Source: Dendronalium phyllosphericum CENA369 (GTDB lineage: Bacteria; Cyanobacteriota; Cyanobacteriia; Cyanobacteriales; Nostocaceae). Taken from it: 36,258 nt of DNA. This document shows, piece after piece, positions 7,610 to 17,071 of this stretch; the first letter of the stretch is position 1; each line of letters starts with the position of its first letter. The position numbers were made by a program, and so were the translations under genes. The stretch spans positions 1 through 36,258 of the forward strand of contig NZ_JAECZA010000277.1 in NCBI RefSeq assembly GCF_016056275.1. Direction: 5' to 3'. The notes under the pieces are model-generated. The model searched no databases, was not told the origin of the DNA, and saw only the letters and a list, made by a program, of their open reading frames with translations.

Positions 7610-9025
7610 CTAATTTTTTTCCATAATTTTAAATGATTGAATCATTGCTTCGGCAGTAGGTAAATACTGAGAATATTTCCCAGACTCTGCCGTATATGTA
7701 ATAAAGTAAGCTTTGCTATTTCTTACGGTTCCAACTTCTATAACTTGGAGTTTGCATTGTCCTTCTTGACGAGTATAAATTAATTTATAGGCATTAAAGT
7801 CTGATAGCGTTGTTGATGGTGTCGAATCATCTGTAATTTGTTGATTTGGATTATTGTTCTTAACTTTTTGGATCGCCATTTTTTTATATTCATCTAATGA
7901 TAATAATTGCTGAGATAAGTCATTAATATTAATTGTGATTTCTAAGGTACAAGAATTCACTGGTTTTTGATTTTTAGGTATAAATTGAATTACTTCCCCG
8001 CCAAAATCATCGCCTGGTTTGATTGGTTGCCAATTATCTGATGGATATGAGATTGTGATGCCAAACTTCGGCTCTGCGTAAGTTGAAAGAGTATGTTTAA
8101 GATTAATTAATTGAGATAAAATCCATAAAATGAAAGGAGTAATTATTGCTACTCCTACACTTAGCCACAGTTTCCAAGGAAGAGATTTGGAAGATAGTGA
8201 TTTGACAGCTTGCAATGCTTTTGTTGCTGAGTGGTAACGCTGACGGTAGTCATAGCGCACCATTGTATCGATGATATTTGCTAATTGAGGACTAACTTGA
8301 GCGCGATCGCGCCACATAATCTCCCCTGTTTGGGAATTAGTCGGTAGCCCTCCCGGATAAGGATTAATTCCCGTTAATGCTTGAATGGCAATAATTCCCA
8401 CTGCATAAATATCACTGGGGAAAGTAGGTTGACCTTTTGCTTGTTCGCCAGGGACATAACCAGGAGTACCAATACCAATAGTCAAATCCGTCTTTCTGAG
8501 AGGATTGATCAGCACAGTACTCACTTCTTTAACAGCACCAAAATCGATTAAAACAATTTTGCCATCAGACCGACGACGGCGAATATTTGAGGGTTTGAGA
8601 TCGCGATGGATTAAATTTTCTTGATGAACAAAGGCTAAAACTTCTAAAATATCCTCTAAAAGTTTGATTACTGTACGTTCGCTCAGTTTTTCGCTTGGGA
8701 TTAATTCTTGGCTTAAATCGTGACCTTCTATATATTCCTGTACGAGATAAAATTCTTGATTTTCTTGAAAAAATGCCAATAAACGGGGTATTTGGTCGTG
8801 ATGCCCTAAACGTTCTAGATTTGCGGCTTCGGTCTCAAATAATCTTTTACCGACTGCCAAAGTCTCTGGGTCGGTGGAAACTGATTTAAACTGTTTGACG
8901 ATACATTGAGGATTCCCAGGTCGTCCGATGTCAATGGCTGTGGAAGTAATGCTAAATCCTCCTTTGCTAATTCGCGCCTGAATTTGGTAGCGTCCACCGA
9001 GAATTTGACCTATCATCCCAGTCAC
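7610..9025 (-). CDS. membrane-anchored Ser/Thr protein kinase with PsbP/MOG1-like C-terminal domain
   Basis: The 471-aa product has an N-terminal Hanks-type kinase domain (about residues 5-270): a GGF-containing glycine loop, ATP-binding Lys in CIVKQF (about residue 44), catalytic HRDLKPSN (about 140-147), DFG (about 161-163), and GTPGYVPGEQ in place of the usual APE segment. A transmembrane helix (about residues 285-305) follows. The rest, from FGITISYPSDNW to MIQSFKIM, resembles PsbP/Mog1-type domains and would lie outside the cytoplasm. A GTG start at 9025 is preferred because AGGAG (complement of 9032-9036) lies 6 bases upstream; the ATG at 9016 is the alternative. A sensing role for the outer domain is inferred. 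Confidence 0.88.
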   Translation of the reverse strand: MTGMIGQILGGRYQIQARISKGGFSITSTAIDIGRPGNPQCIVKQFKSVSTDPETLAVGKRLFETEAANLERLGHHDQIPRLLAFFQENQEFYLVQEYIEGHDLSQELIPSEKLSERTVIKLLEDILEVLAFVHQENLIHRDLKPSNIRRRRSDGKIVLIDFGAVKEVSTVLINPLRKTDLTIGIGTPGYVPGEQAKGQPTFPSDIYAVGIIAIQALTGINPYPGGLPTNSQTGEIMWRDRAQVSPQLANIIDTMVRYDYRQRYHSATKALQAVKSLSSKSLPWKLWLSVGVAIITPFILWILSQLINLKHTLSTYAEPKFGITISYPSDNWQPIKPGDDFGGEVIQFIPKNQKPVNSCTLEITININDLSQQLLSLDEYKKMAIQKVKNNNPNQQITDDSTPSTTLSDFNAYKLIYTRQEGQCKLQVIEVGTVRNSKAYFITYTAESGKYSQYLPTAEAMIQSFKIMEKN

Positions 9026-9040
9026 CAATTTCTCCTGCAA

Positions 9041-9443
9041 TTTTTATATCATTTATCCCAAGATTGCTAAAGTTGGTGAGAAGTTGCGTCACCGTTGATG
9101 CGTAATTTTTGGGTAGGTATTGTTTCATTAACTCTAGAATTGAATATGCATTTTTACTGATATATTTGAGTTTGATTCCAAAAAACAGCAATTTGACGTT
9201 ATAGCTTACTGGATTATTGCCTAGGTTAAATTATCCTCTTTTTAGTGATTGATGCTGACAGATGCGTTTGAGGTTACTCGCTCAAATATTAGCAACAGCT
9301 TCTGTGACTTCAGCTTTGACTTTGGCGATCGCATTCAGATGATTCAATATTGTAGAGTGGGTAAGAAGACCGCCAAAAATAAAGGACGGGCAAACGCCCA
9401 TCCCCAAAACTAATTAAATCATCTTGCAAATATCAATGTGCGA
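9041..9443. other. spacer upstream of the kinase and downstream of glgB
   Basis: About 400 bp has no convincing gene. A rightward 26-codon frame at 9262-9342 encodes a basic-then-hydrophobic peptide (MRLRLLAQILATASVTSALT...) like a signal sequence and then stops; it may be the 5' remnant of a lost secreted protein. An imperfect hairpin, GGACGGGC-AAAC-GCCCATCC (9384-9403), lies about 40 bp past the glgB stop and could help end that transcript. Confidence 0.4.
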
Positions 9444-11738
9444 TTAACCTTCCAATGCCTCAGCTGTCTTTATCTTATCCAACTTGAGAATCAACACACC
9501 TAGAGGTGGCAGACACAAATCAAGCGAATAAGGACGACTGTGCAAAGACCAACGATCTGTCCACTTACCGCCTAAGTTACCCATATTGCTGCCGCCATAC
9601 TGACGAGCATCGCTATTGAATAACTCAGTGTAAAATCCATGTTCTGGTACACCAATGCGATAGTGAGAATGGGGTTGAGGTGTAAAGTTACAAACTACAA
9701 CAACAAAATCCTCAGAATCTTTGTCGCGGCGGATGAAGGAAACCACACTATGGCGGTTGTCGCTACAATCAATCCACTCAAATCCTGGTTCCGCAAAATC
9801 CTGAGTGTACAAAGCTGGTTCGGAACGATAAAGATGGTTTAGTTCTTGGAAAAACTTTTTCAGCTGTTGATGTGATTCGTGCTGGAGTAACTGCCAGTCC
9901 AAATCTGCCCAAACATTCCACTCACTCCACTGGGCAAACTCCATACTCATAAACATGGTTTTCTTGCCTGGATGAGCGAACATATAACTAAACAAACAAC
10001 GCACATTAGCAAACTTCTGCCATCTATCCCCTGGCATTTTGCCGATGATATTGCTCTTGCCATGCACGACTTCATCATGAGACAGAGCCAGCATGAAGTT
10101 TTCACTGTGGTTGTACCACATGCTAAAAGTGATATTGTTTTGATGGAACTGGCGAAACCAAGGGTCCATGCTGAAGTAGTCCAGCATATCGTGCATCCAG
10201 CCCATATTCCACTTCAAGTTAAAGCCCAATCCACCTGTGTAGGTAGGCCAAGATACCATCGGCCAAGAAGTAGATTCTTCAGCAATTGAGAGAGCGCCAG
10301 GAAAATAGCTGAAAATGATGTGATTTACTTGACGCAAAAAATCTGCTGCTTCCAGGTTTTCTCTACCACCGTACTGATTAGGTAGCCATTCTCCTGGCTC
10401 GCGGCAATAGTCATTGTAAAGCATTGAGGCAACAGCATCAACGCGAACGCCATCAATGTGGTACTTGTCAAACCAAAACAGAGCATTTGCTACTAGAAAA
10501 TTCCTCACTTCGTGGCGACTGTAGTTGAATACCAAAGTACCCCATTCTTTGTGTTCGCCTTTGCGAGGGTCAGCGTGTTCGTATAGATGGCTACCATCAA
10601 AGAAAGCTAAACCATGACCATCTTTCGGGAAATGACCGGGAACCCAGTCCACAATTACGCCGATGTCGTTTTTGTGACATTGGTCTACAAAATACATGAA
10701 ATCTTCAGCACTACCAAAACGCGAAGTGGGAGCATAGTACCCAGTTACTTGATAACCCCAAGACCCATCAAAGGGATGCTCCGCAATTGGCAGTAGTTCC
10801 ACATGGGTATATCCCAAATCTTTAACGTAAGGGATGAGCCGGTCTGCTAGTTCTCGGTAGGTAAGGAAACGCGCTCCCGGTTTCAGTTCCGAAACAACCA
10901 CTACAGGCTCGGTTTCGCCATTAGGCAGCTTAGGGGGTTCTGCGCTAGCAGCATGTAACCAAGAACCTAAATGTACTTCATAGACTGAAACAGGTTGAGT
11001 TAGAGGATCGGTGTGTCGTCGCTTTTCTAACCATTCTTCGTCATTCCAAGTGTAAGCATCTAAATCAGTGACAATGGATGCTGTTTTCGGGCGGGGTTCT
11101 TGCTGAAAACCATAGGGATCGGACTTTTCGTAAATGTGCCCTGCAAAATTTTTGATTTCGTATTTATAACGCGTTCCCACATCTAATTCGGGGATGAACA
11201 ATTCCCAAATACCAGTGGAACCCCTACGCATCTGGTGTTTGCGCCCATCCCAAAGATTGAAATCTCCTAAAACCGAGACATTACGGGCGTTGGGGGCCCA
11301 AACAGCAAAATAAACACCCTTCACTCCCCCTACTTCTGCAACATGCGCCCCTAATTTCTCGTAAATTCGGTGGTGATTACCTTCAGAAAACAAATGCAAG
11401 TCAAAATCTGTGAGGCGGGGAGAACGGAAAGCATAAGGATCGTAGGTAACACGCTCATGCTCTCCTTCTTTAATCCGTAACTGGTAGTTTGCCAGCTCTG
11501 CTGTTTCAATCGTGCATTCAAAAAAGTGGGGATGATGTACGGCGTGCATAGGGTATTGCTGCCGTTGTTCGGGAAGAACTACCCATGCCTCACTTGCATT
11601 TGGTAGGTAGGCTCGCACAGCCCAGACATTTTGGCCATTTTGCTCTATGGGGTGAGAACCAAGTATTTCAAAGGGATCGGAATGCTGATTCCAAACGATG
11701 CTGTTAACTTGTTCAGGGGCGATCGTAGTCATGGACAT
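9444..11738 (-). CDS. glgB: 1,4-alpha-glucan branching enzyme
   Basis: GlgB makes the alpha-1,6 branches of glycogen by moving short alpha-1,4 glucan chains. The 764-aa product has an N-terminal beta-sandwich and a CBM48 domain (about residues 10-250), a GH13 TIM barrel, and an all-beta C-terminal domain ending [11 protein letters not shown]. The catalytic triad is intact: Asp434 in VRVDAV, Glu487 in IAEEST, Asp555 in LSHDEVV. The spacings (53 and 68 residues) equal those of E. coli GlgB. The ATG at 11738 is followed by a second in-frame ATG two codons on, so the start is uncertain by two residues. It appears to be a single-gene unit. Confidence 0.98.
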   Translation of the reverse strand: MSMTTIAPEQVNSIVWNQHSDPFEILGSHPIEQNGQNVWAVRAYLPNASEAWVVLPEQRQQYPMHAVHHPHFFECTIETAELANYQLRIKEGEHERVTYDPYAFRSPRLTDFDLHLFSEGNHHRIYEKLGAHVAEVGGVKGVYFAVWAPNARNVSVLGDFNLWDGRKHQMRRGSTGIWELFIPELDVGTRYKYEIKNFAGHIYEKSDPYGFQQEPRPKTASIVTDLDAYTWNDEEWLEKRRHTDPLTQPVSVYEVHLGSWLHAASAEPPKLPNGETEPVVVVSELKPGARFLTYRELADRLIPYVKDLGYTHVELLPIAEHPFDGSWGYQVTGYYAPTSRFGSAEDFMYFVDQCHKNDIGVIVDWVPGHFPKDGHGLAFFDGSHLYEHADPRKGEHKEWGTLVFNYSRHEVRNFLVANALFWFDKYHIDGVRVDAVASMLYNDYCREPGEWLPNQYGGRENLEAADFLRQVNHIIFSYFPGALSIAEESTSWPMVSWPTYTGGLGFNLKWNMGWMHDMLDYFSMDPWFRQFHQNNITFSMWYNHSENFMLALSHDEVVHGKSNIIGKMPGDRWQKFANVRCLFSYMFAHPGKKTMFMSMEFAQWSEWNVWADLDWQLLQHESHQQLKKFFQELNHLYRSEPALYTQDFAEPGFEWIDCSDNRHSVVSFIRRDKDSEDFVVVVCNFTPQPHSHYRIGVPEHGFYTELFNSDARQYGGSNMGNLGGKWTDRWSLHSRPYSLDLCLPPLGVLILKLDKIKTAEALEG

Positions 11739-11871
11739 GAAGCTACCTAAGTCGAATTAAGTGAGTAACTAAATCTACTTGTGAAATATATATATATTCT
11801 TTACATTTATTTGCAATTTTGTCTTCTTGTCTCCGTTATCCTACATCAGAATGAGCCAGCAGTCTTTTAGG

Positions 11872-11907
11872 GAGATGAGGGAGATGGGGGAAATGGGGGA
11901 AATGAGG
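11872..11907. repeat. 9-bp tandem repeat (GARATGRGG)4
   Basis: Four consecutive nonamers are GAGATGAGG, GAGATGGGG, GAAATGGGG and GAAATGAGG. They lie between glgB and the next leftward gene. A similar purine/pyrimidine run on the opposite strand occurs at 12295-12365. No function is apparent. Confidence 0.75.
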
Positions 11908-11956
11908 GAAGATAAAACTACTAACCACCGATCGCTAAGGATGGATAACTACTTTG

Positions 11957-12289
11957 TTACAAATCTAAAAATGGAAAAAGCTGAAGCAAGGCTTTACGTA
12001 TGCGAAGTAAGAAAAGCTGTTCCCGAATTTTAGGATCTAGTTTCGGTGGAGGACTAACTTGCAATTGCTCTTGCAATTCTATGTATTCAGCAGCAGTTAG
12101 GAATTTGCCATCGATGGGCGATCGCGCATCTAAAATAATTTCTGTCCGTAATATTTCTTCCGGTGTATCCTCTGGTGGTGGCAATGCCATCACTGCTGTG
12201 TGCCAATAGCTGCTGAACCACACTAAAGTACCAGTGCTAACACCCAAAACTAAAAATAATATTTGCTTTCTCGTCTCCACTATTTTCAT
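11957..12289 (-). CDS. small membrane-anchored hypothetical protein
   Basis: The 110-aa protein has a basic N-terminus (MKIVETRKQ), one hydrophobic helix at about residues 10-36, and a soluble tail rich in Pro and charged residues, with a Leu-rich amphipathic end (LRIRKALLQLFPFLDL). This architecture suggests an inner or thylakoid membrane anchor with a tail outside the cytoplasm. The region around residues 41-80 (DTPEEILRTEIILDARSPID...) resembles conserved cyanobacterial proteins of unknown function. It is preceded by a CTCC-rich low-complexity spacer and lies just downstream of the GST gene on the same strand, so co-transcription is possible. No function can be given. Confidence 0.7.
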   Translation of the reverse strand: MKIVETRKQILFLVLGVSTGTLVWFSSYWHTAVMALPPPEDTPEEILRTEIILDARSPIDGKFLTAAEYIELQEQLQVSPPPKLDPKIREQLFLLRIRKALLQLFPFLDL

Positions 12290-12369
12290 CTCTCCTCACT
12301 CCCCATTTCCCCCACCTCCCCCTGCTCCCTCATCTTCCTCATCTTCCTCATCTCCCCCTGCTCCCCTTC

Positions 12370-13047
12370 TCACTTCTCACTAAGCCCTGGTGGAAGTGGT
12401 TCGCTACACTGCTGATGAATTTGTCTAATCCGTTGAAATAACCAAGGATATCCCTGACGGTACTGGGGAATGAGCGCTAAAGGACTTAGCAAAGCAGCTG
12501 CGGCAATATCTGCTACGCTCAATTTATTGCCTACTAAATACTCACTCTTCTGCCAGCGGATAGATAACTCTTCTAAGCCAGTTGCTAGCCTACTGGCGGC
12601 TAATTCGACACTGGCCTTGTCGATCCCATACTGTTGACGTACCACTGAAATTATTATCTGACTTGCCAGTGATGAATCGATTTGTTTGCCCTCACCAGCG
12701 CGAAATTGATAGTACACAAATCGTGTAGCTGTACCAATGCTTTCATCTAACCAATCTTCTAGCATCCAGGCTTCTGTCTGCTGTTTGTAATCAGGTAAAA
12801 ATAAAGACGGTTCTGGTTGGTAAGATTCTAGATATTTGAAAATTTGGGTAGAGTCAGCGATCGCTTGCGGTTGTCCCTCTAGTTCCGGTAACAAAACTGG
12901 TAGAGTCTTTAAACCAGTCAACGGTTTTACTCGCAGCACATGCAAACCAGGAGTCAGATTTTCACTCTTGTAATTAATTTGCTTATAACCCAACGCTAAA
13001 CGGGCTTTGCGACAATAATGAGATGTACTAAATTGTAGTAGCAACAT
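12370..13047 (-). CDS. glutathione S-transferase family protein
   Basis: The 225-aa product has the two-domain GST layout. A thioredoxin-like N-terminal half starts LLLQFSTSHYCRKARLAL, with the Ser/Cys region that usually contacts glutathione, and includes the TLPVL cis-Pro loop and the IADSTQIFKYLE segment that matches the gamma-glutamyl contact motif. The C-terminal half is helical with the conserved YLVGNKLSVADIAAAALL N-capping box. These features point to a soluble glutathione-dependent transferase or peroxidase, perhaps in stress defence. Its substrate is unknown. The length is normal for the family. Confidence 0.87.
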   Translation of the reverse strand: MLLLQFSTSHYCRKARLALGYKQINYKSENLTPGLHVLRVKPLTGLKTLPVLLPELEGQPQAIADSTQIFKYLESYQPEPSLFLPDYKQQTEAWMLEDWLDESIGTATRFVYYQFRAGEGKQIDSSLASQIIISVVRQQYGIDKASVELAASRLATGLEELSIRWQKSEYLVGNKLSVADIAAAALLSPLALIPQYRQGYPWLFQRIRQIHQQCSEPLPPGLSEK

Positions 13048-13617
13048 AAAGTTATACCAATTTGTAATTCTTGATTAAGAAAGTCAGACTATAGTCTGGG
13101 TTTCCAGGTTGGTATCTATCTGACTTTTCACGGGAAGTACTAAAATTCCCGTCAAGACAGGGGGTAGGGGATAGGGTGTAGGGTGTAGGGAAAAGAAGAA
13201 AGCCTTACTACACCCTACACCCCACACCACACCCTCGCTCATGCGTCCACATAACGTGAAAAGTTAGGGTATCTATTTATTCTTTTTTTAAATTGGTATG
13301 ACTCTAGCAGTTAACTAAAAACATACTACAACTACAGCCGTAGCTACACCCTTTAGGAAAGTATTGATTACTCAAAGCCTTAAAGCAACTGGTTTTTACT
13401 CAGCACTCAGAACTCAGCACTCAGCACTCAGAACTCAGCACTTTGCCATAGCTTGAGGGGCGCTAGTGCTGAGTTGGCAGATTCTTAGCCCCTATTTCAT
13501 GCATATTTTTGCCTTGGGACTGTCTTCAAACTCCTAATTCCTACCTTTTCCTACAACTTTGATTGCGAGAAATCGATATGATAGATAAGTAGATAAAACT
13601 TAAAGAATATTTATCAA
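13048..13617. repeat. divergent spacer with repeats
   Basis: About 570 bp lies between the divergent GST and transporter genes. It holds a second GGTGTAGGG-type inverted repeat (left arm about 13160-13190, right arm about 13207-13235) and six tandem heptamers of ACTCAGC/ACTCAGA at 13398-13439. The AT-rich sequence at 13570-13617 probably contains the promoter of the transporter. I see no coding sequence here. Confidence 0.65.
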
Positions 13618-15054
13618 ATGCTGATTGACTCCTCTGGCTTGTCCAAAGTAAGAGACTCAGTAAAAGCAAAAATTTTCTTCGGTCATGAACCCAGTACCGA
13701 GTTAATCGCTATTCTTAGCGTCTACTTTGTCCAAGGAATTCTAGGGTTGGCGCGTCTAGCCGTCAGCTTTTTCCTCAAAGACGAACTCCTACTAAGTCCA
13801 GCTCAGGTATCAGCACTATTTGGAGTTGTCGCCCTACCTTGGATGATTAAGCCGGTGTTTGGCTTCATCTCCGATGGTTTACCTATATTCGGCTACCGTC
13901 GTCGTCCCTACCTGATATTATCTGGGATATTGGGAGCTATTTCTTGGGTGAGTTTGGCAACAATCGTCCACACAAGTTGGGCCGCGACGATCGCGATCGC
14001 TCTTAGTTCTCTATCTGTCGCCGTCAGTGATGTGATAGTTGACTCGCTGGTAGTCGAAAGGGCAAGAGTAGAATCACAAGCGGATGCTGGTTCGTTGCAA
14101 TCTCTGTGCTGGGGTACTTCGGCAGTGGGAGGTTTAATTACCGCCTACTTAAGTGGAATACTTTTAGAACATTTCACCACCCGCACTATATTTTGGATTA
14201 CTGCCTTATTTCCCCTGATTATCTGTGCGATCGCTTGGTTGATTGCTGAGTCTCCCATTCGCAAAGATGCTAACGAAAGTAATAACACTAACTCTACAAG
14301 CGTTAAGCATCAATTAAAACAACTACGCCAAGCCATCTCCCAAAAAGCAATTTGGTTGCCCACTGCATTTATCTTCATTTTGCAAGCTACCCCAACTGCC
14401 GACTCAGCCTTTTTCTTCTTTACCACCAACGAACTTCACTTTCAACCAGAATTCTTAGGGCGAGTACGACTGGTGACAAGTGCTGCTTCTTTAATTGGTG
14501 TTTGGATTTTTCAACGTTTCCTCAAAAGCGTTTCCTTTCGCGTGATTTTTGGTTGGAGTTCTGTCATCTCGGCAGTTTTGGGAATGACAATGTTACTGCT
14601 GGTAACTCATACCAACCGAACTCTAGGTATAGATGACCATTGGTTTAGTTTGGGTGACAGTCTTGTACTCACCGTCATGGGGCAAATCGCCTATATGCCG
14701 ATATTGGTACTAGGGGCAAGACTTTGTCCTCCGGGAGTCGAAGCGACATTCTTTGCTTTGTTGATGTCAGTATCTAACTTAGGCGGGATGGTTGGCTACG
14801 AATTTGGGGCCATCATGATGCATTGGTTAGGAATTACGGAAACAAACTTTGAGTTACTTTGGCTATTGGTGATCGTTACTAATCTCAGTACCTTATTACC
14901 ACTACCATTCCTCAACTGGTTGCCAAATGGTGATTCGCAAACCGAGATAGCAGCATCGCAACCAGCACTAGCAGCAAATGGAGAACAGCCATTTGTACCT
15001 AATCTAATGTCTGAGTTGATGTTGCAAGAACCAGAATCAGAAGCGGTTGAGTAA
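13618..15054 (+). CDS. folate/biopterin (BT1) family MFS transporter
   Basis: The 478-aa integral membrane protein shows about 12 hydrophobic segments. It matches the BT1/FBT family, whose cyanobacterial and plant chloroplast members transport folates. Diagnostic stretches are YFVQGILGLARLAVSFFLKDEL, PWMIKPVFGFISDGLPIFGYRRRPYL and the DVIVDSLVVERAR segment. A polar loop at about residues 215-240 separates the two halves. The last 35 residues are hydrophilic. The oxygenase gene begins 77 bp downstream on the same strand, so the two may be co-transcribed. Folate as substrate is inferred from family members and not shown. Confidence 0.9.
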   Translation: MLIDSSGLSKVRDSVKAKIFFGHEPSTELIAILSVYFVQGILGLARLAVSFFLKDELLLSPAQVSALFGVVALPWMIKPVFGFISDGLPIFGYRRRPYLILSGILGAISWVSLATIVHTSWAATIAIALSSLSVAVSDVIVDSLVVERARVESQADAGSLQSLCWGTSAVGGLITAYLSGILLEHFTTRTIFWITALFPLIICAIAWLIAESPIRKDANESNNTNSTSVKHQLKQLRQAISQKAIWLPTAFIFILQATPTADSAFFFFTTNELHFQPEFLGRVRLVTSAASLIGVWIFQRFLKSVSFRVIFGWSSVISAVLGMTMLLLVTHTNRTLGIDDHWFSLGDSLVLTVMGQIAYMPILVLGARLCPPGVEATFFALLMSVSNLGGMVGYEFGAIMMHWLGITETNFELLWLLVIVTNLSTLLPLPFLNWLPNGDSQTEIAASQPALAANGEQPFVPNLMSELMLQEPESEAVE

Positions 15055-15130
15055 CAAGACAAGGGTAGCCGTGTGGTGAGATAGTCTTCCCACAGAAATA
15101 ACTCTTAACAGTCATCATTCATCATTCATA

Positions 15131-16627
15131 ATGCAGAGTTTAAATATTTCCGAAAGTGCTGTTTTAGATAAATCTTACACTCGTGCCGATTGGCAAGGAG
15201 GATATCAATCCCTTACTCAAGAATTTGATTATTGGATTGACGATATAGAAGGAAAAATTCCTCCAGAACTGCAAGGTACGCTGTTTAGAAACGGCCCTGG
15301 TTTGCTAGATATAAATGGGCAACGCATTCATCACCCTTTTGATGGCGATGGCATGATTAGCCGCATCACATTTACTAATGGTCGTGCCCATTTCCGCAAT
15401 CGTTTTGTCCGTACAGAAGGCTATTTAGCAGAACAAAAAGCCGGAAAAATTCTTTACCGTGGTGTTTTTGGCACTCAAAAACCGGGTGGCTGGCTAGCTA
15501 ATATTTTCGACTTCAAAATCAAACATATTGCCAACACCAATGTTATCTACTGGGGGGGTAAACTCTTGGCACTATGGGAAGCTGCTGAACCCTATCGCCT
15601 CGACCCTTACACTTTAGAAACCTTGGGTAAAGAATATTTCAATGGTGTTTTGTCAGCAGGTGAAGCTTTTAGCGCCCATCCTCGCTTCGATCCTAGTTGC
15701 GATCGCGATGGAGGTCAACCTTGTCTAGTAAACTTTTCTATTCAACCGGGACTCTCCACCACAATTAATATTTTCGAGCTAAACCTCGCAGGTGAAATTG
15801 TGAGAAAACACGCTCACAGTGTTCCAGGTTTCTGTTTTATCCACGATTTTGTTATCACTGCTAATTACTGTATCTTCTTTCAAAATCCCGTTAACTTCAA
15901 TCCCATACCTTTCGCCTTGGGAATGCGTGCAACCGGCGAATGTATTCAGTTTCAGCCGCATCAGCCTACTCGCATCATAGTTATTCCTCGCTTCCCTCAA
16001 CCAGGGCAAGAAGTAAAAATTCTAGAAACGCAATCTGGTTTCGTCTTTCACCACATCAATGCTTTTGAGGTGGAGAATGAAATTATTATTGATTCTATTT
16101 GTTACGAATCTTTACCTGAAGTCGAGCCAGAAAGCGATTTTCGCCAAGTTAATTTTGACTCAAATACTCCCGGTCAACTTTGGCGGTTCCATCTCAACCT
16201 CCACAATGGCAATGTGCAACGAAAGTTAATTGAAAGCCGTTGCTGTGAATTTCCCAGTATCAATCCGGCTAATGTCGGACGACCTTACCAGTATTTCTAT
16301 ATAGGTGCTGCTCATGCAGAGACTGGTAATGCTCCCTTACAAGCCTTACTAAAAATTGATTTAGAGTCTGGGCAAAGACAACTTTGGAGTGCTGCACCTC
16401 GTGGTTTTATGGGCGAGCCGATTTTTGTACCGCGTCCGGGTTCGCAAAGAGAAGATGATGGCTGGGTTCTGGCTTTGGTTTATGATGCTGCTTATCACCG
16501 CTCAGATGTGGTAATTTTAGATGCCAGTGATTTTTCCCAAGGAGCGATCGCTCGCTTGCATCTCAAGCATCACATACCCTATGGTTTACACGGCAGCTTT
16601 ACTTCTGAAGTGTTTGCACCAACTTAA
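15131..16627 (+). CDS. carotenoid cleavage dioxygenase, apocarotenoid 15,15'-oxygenase type
   Basis: This 498-aa non-heme iron enzyme of the carotenoid cleavage family probably cleaves apocarotenals at the 15,15' bond to give retinal. The four iron-ligand histidines can be placed at His183 (SAHPRFDP), His238 (FIHDFV), His307 (FHHINAFE) and His487 (YGLHGSF). The ligands of Synechocystis ACO are His183, 238, 304 and 484, so spacing agrees almost exactly. GTLFRNGPGL and HPFDGDGMI near the N-terminus are family signatures. The protein is probably peripheral to membranes. Specificity between apocarotenoids and full carotenoids cannot be settled by eye. Confidence 0.93.
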   Translation: MQSLNISESAVLDKSYTRADWQGGYQSLTQEFDYWIDDIEGKIPPELQGTLFRNGPGLLDINGQRIHHPFDGDGMISRITFTNGRAHFRNRFVRTEGYLAEQKAGKILYRGVFGTQKPGGWLANIFDFKIKHIANTNVIYWGGKLLALWEAAEPYRLDPYTLETLGKEYFNGVLSAGEAFSAHPRFDPSCDRDGGQPCLVNFSIQPGLSTTINIFELNLAGEIVRKHAHSVPGFCFIHDFVITANYCIFFQNPVNFNPIPFALGMRATGECIQFQPHQPTRIIVIPRFPQPGQEVKILETQSGFVFHHINAFEVENEIIIDSICYESLPEVEPESDFRQVNFDSNTPGQLWRFHLNLHNGNVQRKLIESRCCEFPSINPANVGRPYQYFYIGAAHAETGNAPLQALLKIDLESGQRQLWSAAPRGFMGEPIFVPRPGSQREDDGWVLALVYDAAYHRSDVVILDASDFSQGAIARLHLKHHIPYGLHGSFTSEVFAPT

Positions 16628-16841
16628 TTCACTAAAATACATGAATAATGAGGGTTTTAGGAGCCAATGCTGGGCAAGCTACTTGCTCAGTAATTGCTTA
16701 TCAGCTTATTTGAGAAAGAATTAGGAAGAAATGTAAATTGAAGGTTTGTAGATGTAGAAATAGTTATAAAACAAAAACCTGAAAATCGGGATCATGCTCG
16801 AACTACAGTGATTTGCTAAATACTGAAATTCTACTTTTTTA

Positions 16842-16870
16842 CCCCTCTAAATAATTTAGAGGGGACTTTT
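16842..16870 (+). terminator. rho-independent terminator
   Basis: An inverted repeat CCCCTCTAAAT (16842-16852) / ATTTAGAGGGG (16854-16864) is followed by ACTTTTTT. It lies about 215 bp past the oxygenase stop and 200 bp before gdhA. The sequence between the oxygenase gene and this terminator (16628-16841) holds nothing I recognise. Confidence 0.85.
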
Positions 16871-17071
16871 TTATCGAGAAAATGCGATCGCTCATCGGTA
16901 AGATCGCAACCAATGAATACACATAGTTGCTTCTGTGTTCATATCTTCTATCATAAAACGAAAATAAAAATGTAACAAAAACTACAAATTATTTCTATTT
17001 CTAAAAATTAAGGATAAGCTAGGCATATATATATCTGGCTCGCGGAGATGCCGCGATGAGGAGAAAATTTT

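Noticed and set aside
8967-9191. 74-codon leftward frame overlapping the kinase start
   Set aside because: Overlaps the kinase N-terminus in another frame and has no recognisable pattern.
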